Shown here: one piece after another, positions 37,980 through 40,810 of the stretch
How positions within the stretch are numbered: the first letter of the stretch is position 1
How the letters are laid out: the number at the start of each line of letters is the position of its first letter
DNA from: a virus
DNA: 40,810 nucleotides
Reading direction: 5' to 3' (one strand)
IMG/VR virus record: IMGVR_UViG_3300042303_000471
Coordinates: 1-40,810 of that record
Notes under the pieces: model-generated
Seen by the model: the letters and a program-made list of their open reading frames with translations, nothing else
The model's database searches: none
Told to the model about the DNA's origin: nothing
Position numbers and translations under genes: made by a program

Positions 37980-38264
37980 TTGACCATCTACCGAACACTG
38001 CTGGCATGGCTTGCCGCAATGTCTGCTGATCCGCACGACATCGATCGCGCAAAGGCAAAGTCTTTCGCTTCGGTGTCTGCGGCCTACGCGACATTCGCTC
38101 CGCTCGATCCGGCCCCGGCCCCGCCTGCGCCCGTGGACGAGTGCGGGTGTGGCGGCACGTGCAAGAATGGCGAGTGGAAGCCTGACCTGAAGATTCCCCA
38201 GAAGTGCAAGCCGGGCTGCAAGAGTTGCCAGAAATCCGCAGGCGTGAAGGCCGGCGGCAATTGA
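37980..38264 (+). CDS. Cys-rich small protein (TTG start)
   Basis: 94 residues from a TTG behind AAGGAG. A hydrophobic N-terminal stretch (about 4-14), Ala/Pro-rich middle and C-terminal cysteines in C-G-C-G-G-T-C and C-K-P-G-C-K-S-C. It could be a secreted metal-binding or disulphide-linked protein. It ends just after the promoter for the next gene begins. Confidence 0.5.
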   Translation: MTIYRTLLAWLAAMSADPHDIDRAKAKSFASVSAAYATFAPLDPAPAPPAPVDECGCGGTCKNGEWKPDLKIPQKCKPGCKSCQKSAGVKAGGN

Positions 38265-38289
38265 CCATTGAACTCCAGCGGGCTATTGT
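38261..38289 (+). promoter_or_regulatory. Promoter for the excisionase-like gene (TTGACC - 17 nt - TATTGT)
   Basis: -35 TTGACC (38261-38266), 17-nt spacer, -10 TATTGT (38284-38289), six bases before the ATG at 38296. The start of transcription would fall at or beside the ATG, so the mRNA is probably leaderless. It closely resembles the csrA promoter at 6938. Confidence 0.7.
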
Positions 38290-38295
38290 TGGGCC

Positions 38296-38559
38296 ATGAA
38301 CACCATCGATCTCGACAACTTCGTTACGACCAAGGCCGCCTCTGAACTCATGGGGGTTCACCAGCGGTACGTCCGGACCCTGGCAGAGAAGGGACGCCTG
38401 CCGTTCGTTCGCTTCGGGTCCGACATCCTGATCGACAAGCGGGCCGCATGCTCGTTCGTCCGCGATCCGCTGGGGCGCGGAAAGCCGGCAAAGAAGGCAA
38501 AGAAGGCAAAGGCAAAGAAGGCCAAATCGAAGCCGGCCAAGCGTAAGGGCTCCAAATAG
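38296..38559 (+). CDS. Excisionase/MerR-type HTH protein with lysine-rich tail
   Basis: 87 residues. Residues 7-55 are a small DNA-binding domain of the excisionase type: T-T-K-A-A-S-E-L-M-G-V-H-Q-R-Y-V-R-T-L-A-E-K-G-R-L-P-F-V-R-F-G. The C-terminal 25 residues are nearly all Lys, Ala and Ser, like histone H1 tails. It has no Shine-Dalgarno and its promoter abuts the ATG, so translation is likely leaderless. No integrase is in the window, so it is more likely a regulator. Confidence 0.75.
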   Translation: MNTIDLDNFVTTKAASELMGVHQRYVRTLAEKGRLPFVRFGSDILIDKRAACSFVRDPLGRGKPAKKAKKAKAKKAKSKPAKRKGSK

Positions 38560-38561
38560 CC

Positions 38562-38591
38562 TTGCAGGGTTATAGGTGAGTCTGGTACGGT
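38562..38591 (+). promoter_or_regulatory. Candidate promoter (TTGCAG - 18 nt - TACGGT)
   Basis: TTGCAG at 38562-38567 and TACGGT at 38586-38591, preceded by TGG. Nearly the same boxes with the same spacing occur at 17829-17858. It would drive the two secreted-protein genes. Confidence 0.45.
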
Positions 38592-38636
38592 CTGGTCTTT
38601 GGTTGATGAACCCTTGACCTACCGGAGTACCACACG

Positions 38637-39014
38637 ATGCTGACCCGCATCCTCTTGCTCGCACTGGCCGCAACGCTCCTCGCATCGACAGCCGAGGCCG
38701 GCCCTCTTCGCCGCAGGTCCCGCAGCAGTGGCAGCGTGGCAACCTGCACCGGGCCGAACTGCGCGGCATCCGGCAACACCTCCTCGGCGCAGGGTGTCGC
38801 CGAGATCATGGCGGCTCGCGGCGGGCTCGGGCACTTTGGCGGCAACGGTGGCCGCGAGGGTGTTGGCGAAGGCTCGACGCGAGAGGCGGCGATCCAGGCC
38901 TGCTGCTTCCATCCTCAGAACGGGCGGCGAGACAGCAAGCTGGATATGAGTCGCGCTGACGTTGGTGCCGCGCAGTCTTCCAGCGGACGGTGGTACGCTT
39001 GCATCCGTGAGTAG
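38637..39014 (+). CDS. Secreted protein with signal peptide, host-like
   Basis: 125 residues. Signal peptide of about 20 residues (L-L-A-L-A-A-T-L-L-A-S-T-A-E-A, cut after A-E-A). The mature part has Q-G-V-A-E-I-M-A-A-R-G, G-H-F-G-G-N-G-G, E-G-V-G, A-C-C-F and G-R-W-Y-A-C, a pattern I associate with secreted planctomycete proteins; this is from memory. CGGAG lies 11 bases upstream. It and the next gene form a small unit with its own promoter and terminator. Confidence 0.6.
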   Translation: MLTRILLLALAATLLASTAEAGPLRRRSRSSGSVATCTGPNCAASGNTSSAQGVAEIMAARGGLGHFGGNGGREGVGEGSTREAAIQACCFHPQNGRRDSKLDMSRADVGAAQSSSGRWYACIRE

Positions 39015-39065
39015 TCTTCCGCGTTGTGCGGTGTTCGGTGTCACGTTCACGAAAGGGTTGATCGC

Positions 39066-39452
39066 ATGATTTCTCGAATGGTGTTTGCCGTGGCCTTCGT
39101 GCTGGCAGTGGCTGGGTCGCTGCTGGCCGGCGCTCCGGCCGATACGTCGGTGTCTGGTTGCCATGGCCGCAAGTCGTGCCACGGCGAGGACCAGGCCCAG
39201 GCCGATGTGCCGTCGTGCCATGGAGCTGCTGTCGCTTCGTGCCACGGCGAAGAGCCCGAGAGCGGATGTCATGGTCGCGCGAGTCGAACGCATCGTCGTG
39301 CGGCCCGGGTCCAGTGCCGCGCGTCTTCTCGGGCCGCTCGAGCGGAGTCCAGGGCGACCAGGGCAGGGCTCAAGGCCAGTGCGGCCAGTTGCCATGGGGA
39401 AGCTGAAGCGGCCAAGGAGTGCGACTGCGGGGACGCCTGCGACTGTCGCTGA
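39066..39452 (+). CDS. Secreted protein with repeated Cys-His-Gly motifs
   Basis: 128 residues. Signal peptide of about 23 residues, then six CHG motifs (S/G-C-H-G), an Arg/Ala-rich central stretch and an end reading C-D-C-G-D-A-C-D-C. Repeated CHG suggests metal binding; similar secreted proteins occur in planctomycetes (my recollection). GAAAGGG lies 9 bases upstream. It may be a host-derived accessory gene. Confidence 0.6.
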   Translation: MISRMVFAVAFVLAVAGSLLAGAPADTSVSGCHGRKSCHGEDQAQADVPSCHGAAVASCHGEEPESGCHGRASRTHRRAARVQCRASSRAARAESRATRAGLKASAASCHGEAEAAKECDCGDACDCR

Positions 39453-39485
39453 TCTTGCGGCCGGCGAGTAAGTAGGAAGGAATCT

Positions 39486-39525
39486 GGGAGGGGGGGCGGC
39501 ACTGCTGCTCCCCCTCCCTTCTTTT
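39486..39525 (+). terminator. Rho-independent terminator after the secreted-protein unit
   Basis: GGGAGGGGG pairs with CCCCCTCCC over a 15-base loop and is followed by TTCTTTT. It closes the secreted-protein unit before the P2 control region. Confidence 0.75.
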
Positions 39526-39539
39526 GCGCAGGGCGGTCT

Positions 39540-39575
39540 TGCCTAGGTCATTCCCTAGGCTTTCCTAGGCTTTTA
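39540..39575. repeat. Inverted copies of the CCTAGG iterons
   Basis: Three CCTAGG sites in about 35 bases. Read on the minus strand they give AAAGCCTAGG-AAAGCCTAGGGAA, almost the same as the repeats at 205-231. The array is therefore inverted relative to the left one and upstream of P2. Confidence 0.6.
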
Positions 39576-39581
39576 CTGGGC

Positions 39582-39610
39582 TTGCCCCGATACGCCCCAT
39601 GGGGCATAAT
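39582..39610 (+). promoter_or_regulatory. Promoter P2 (TTGCCC - 17 nt - CATAAT)
   Basis: TTGCCC (39582-39587), 17-nt spacer, CATAAT (39605-39610). Like P1 it has GATAC followed by a palindrome across the spacer, an ATAAT-type -10 box and a small inverted repeat at the transcript start. It drives the two genes at 39665 and 40082. Confidence 0.65.
39594..39605. promoter_or_regulatory. Palindromic operator inside P2
   Basis: GCCCCATGGGGC, 12 bases, perfect palindrome, placed like the P1 operator. The two differ in the central bases (TA against AT). Confidence 0.6.
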
Positions 39611-39664
39611 AAAGGGAGTGGGCGATTGTGACCCACAAGCCAATCCCAAGAAAGGGACCGAACG

Positions 39665-40009
39665 ATGAAGAACGCACCCCCCGAAACCCTCGCGTCAAAG
39701 TTTACCGCTCGCACGATTTCTGCTGACCTTGCTCGCATCATCGCCGCCAACTTTGACGGGGTGACCGTCACTACGCGAGGACGCGACGAAGTCGAGTGCC
39801 GCTTCAAGGACGGGGTGACCGTCAGTTGCTCTTTGCTACCCCCCTTCGCCCGCGGCGCAGATGATGCCATGGTCATGATCACGCCAAGCGAGCGATGCTC
39901 TGACGAGAAGTGGTTCGCACTCGACACGACCGTCCGCGGCGCGAAAGGCCTCGTATCGTTCATGAAGAGAGGCGTGGCGCGGATTCGCCGCGAAGCCCCA
40001 GCCCGATGA
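39665..40009 (+). CDS. Hypothetical early protein
   Basis: 114 residues from the ATG behind GAAAGGGACCG. Mixed alpha/beta: R-D-E-V-E-C-R-F-K-D-G-V-T-V-S-C near residues 40-55 looks like a beta-hairpin, followed by a helical, basic C-terminus. First gene behind P2. No recognised family. Confidence 0.6.
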   Translation: MKNAPPETLASKFTARTISADLARIIAANFDGVTVTTRGRDEVECRFKDGVTVSCSLLPPFARGADDAMVMITPSERCSDEKWFALDTTVRGAKGLVSFMKRGVARIRREAPAR

Positions 40010-40081
40010 CAGGACCGTTTCTAGGCTGTGTTACCTATCGATTTGCTCGTTGACCGAAACCACTCCAAGAAAGGAATGCAA

Positions 40082-40699
40082 ATGAACGCCGCAATCATCA
40101 AGACCGAGATTCTCAAGGCCCAAGGCCGCTTCCGCCGTAGCGGATTCTCCCGCGTGAACATCGATCCGAAAAACGTCATGCCTTACGGACGCGCCCCGCG
40201 ATCCGCCGCAGAAAGGAGGAAGTTTGGCGAGGAGTTGGCGGCGGGCCTTCGCCTTGACGTCACGATGCTTGGAATCTGGCACCACGAACACTCCGCCGCA
40301 AAGCGAAGCTCTTCCAAGGGCTTCCAGTTGCCGAGCAAGTGGTGGAGGCCCAGCATCGATGGGGTGCTGACCGTGCCTGCCATGCTGGCCTCGCTTCAGT
40401 TCGTGCCGGACATGCGCCGCGCAATGGACTACGAAGGCTTGCCGTACGACGAAGAGGACGGCAACGTCGGCGTGAGGTGGGCCGTGATGCGGGCTGGCGG
40501 ATCGGGAGCAGAGCTAGTTCGCCGCAGGATGTTCTTCCATGACTACGCATGGCGGAACAGATCGTCCGGCCACTGGGAATCACACTGCTTCGCGTTCCTC
40601 TCCGCACCGTCGCTTCGCGATCTTGTCGTGATGTGCGCCGCGAGCGGGCAGGCTGACCGCAGCAGGCAATTTGCCAACTGGACCCCAGAAAGGAAGTAG
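40082..40699 (+). CDS. Hypothetical early protein
   Basis: 205 residues from the ATG preceded by CCAAGAAAGGA. It has a basic N-terminus (residues about 10-45) and an aromatic-rich middle (W-H-H-E-H, K-W-W-R-P, F-F-H-D-Y-A-W-R). I see no known domain. It is the second and last gene of the P2 unit, before a hairpin and the G-rich array. Confidence 0.6.
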   Translation: MNAAIIKTEILKAQGRFRRSGFSRVNIDPKNVMPYGRAPRSAAERRKFGEELAAGLRLDVTMLGIWHHEHSAAKRSSSKGFQLPSKWWRPSIDGVLTVPAMLASLQFVPDMRRAMDYEGLPYDEEDGNVGVRWAVMRAGGSGAELVRRRMFFHDYAWRNRSSGHWESHCFAFLSAPSLRDLVVMCAASGQADRSRQFANWTPERK

Positions 40700-40722
40700 T
40701 GCCGAGAGGAACGCTCGACGCA

Positions 40723-40760
40723 TCGCCCGGCGCGGAGCCATCTGGTTCCCCGCCGGGCGA
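40723..40760 (+). terminator. Hairpin after the last early gene
   Basis: TCGCCCGGCG pairs with CGCCGGGCGA over an 18-base loop, 24 bases after the stop and directly before the G-rich array. Only TTGCATTT follows, so termination may be partial. It would stop P2 transcription from crossing the repeats into P1. Confidence 0.5.
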
Positions 40761-40768
40761 TTGCATTT

Positions 40769-40810
40769 CAGGCAGGGGCAGGGGCAGGGGCAGGGGCAGG
40801 GCAGGGCAGG
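40769..40810. repeat. G-rich short tandem repeat array (right end)
   Basis: About 42 bases of CAGG, CAGGGG and CAGGG units running to the end of the window, in the same orientation as the left array. If the ends join, the array is at least about 248 bases. The real length may be larger because assemblers collapse such repeats. Confidence 0.9.

Noticed and set aside
38296-38559. Evidence of a temperate integration module
   Set aside because: Excisionase-like fold only; no integrase, attachment site or repressor found in the window.
1-40810. tRNA or rRNA genes
   Set aside because: I saw no convincing cloverleaf or rRNA segment by eye; a covariance-model scan would be needed to exclude a divergent tRNA.

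Overview
The window looks like a complete or near-complete genome of a tailed, probably siphovirus-like, double-stranded DNA phage. Both ends carry the same G-rich array (short CAGG, CAGGG and CAGGGG units) in the same orientation. This is what a circular or circularly permuted molecule looks like when the assembly is cut inside one repeat. The DNA is GC-rich and densely packed on the + strand with ATGA-type overlaps; one gene is on the - strand. A planctomycete host is my inference. It rests on family resemblance of the secreted CHG-repeat protein, the secreted protein at 38637, and the tail, lysis and papain-like proteins. No 16S or host gene proves it.

Layout. 1-316: repeat array, CCTAGG iteron-like repeats and promoter P1 with a palindrome between its -35 and -10 boxes. 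317-4851: small early genes, mostly unknown, many preceded by a GAAAGGACCG box; they include a GIY-YIG nuclease and a DUF7227-like Cys protein. 4851-13179: DNA metabolism, with ATP-dependent DNA ligase, a K/A/P-rich winged-helix protein, CsrA, YqaJ-type exonuclease, RecT, replication initiator (candidate origin inside the gene), a possible helicase loader and RusA resolvase. 13292-15278: ParB-DUF4417 fusion, histone-H1-like protein and an antisense C39-like peptidase with its own terminator. 15313-22570: packaging and head (small HTH-like protein, TerL, gpW-position protein, portal, protease-capsid fusion, DUF2190 decoration protein, connector). 22572-25988: a tail-fibre block inserted before the tail genes. 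26029-35363: tail completion, three tandem tail-tube-like paralogues, tail chaperone with a -1 frameshift extension, tape measure, distal tail proteins. 35360-38264: membrane proteins, papain-like peptidase, small candidate holin, Cys-rich protein. 38261-39525: excisionase-like gene on a probably leaderless promoter, then two secreted proteins with their own promoter and terminator. 39540-40760: a second copy of the early control region (P2) and two early genes, ending at the repeat array.

How it may work. P2 and P1 would face the same way on a circle and share operator and iteron motifs, so the two early units are probably controlled together. Ligase, exonuclease, RecT, initiator, loader and RusA suggest recombination-linked replication using the host polymerase and helicase; I see no phage polymerase, primase, helicase, integrase or classical repressor. 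The most unusual features are CsrA with a GGA-loop hairpin in its leader, the P1/P2 duplication, iteron-like motifs shared between the ends and the initiator gene, the nested protease/capsid start, and the isolated antisense peptidase.
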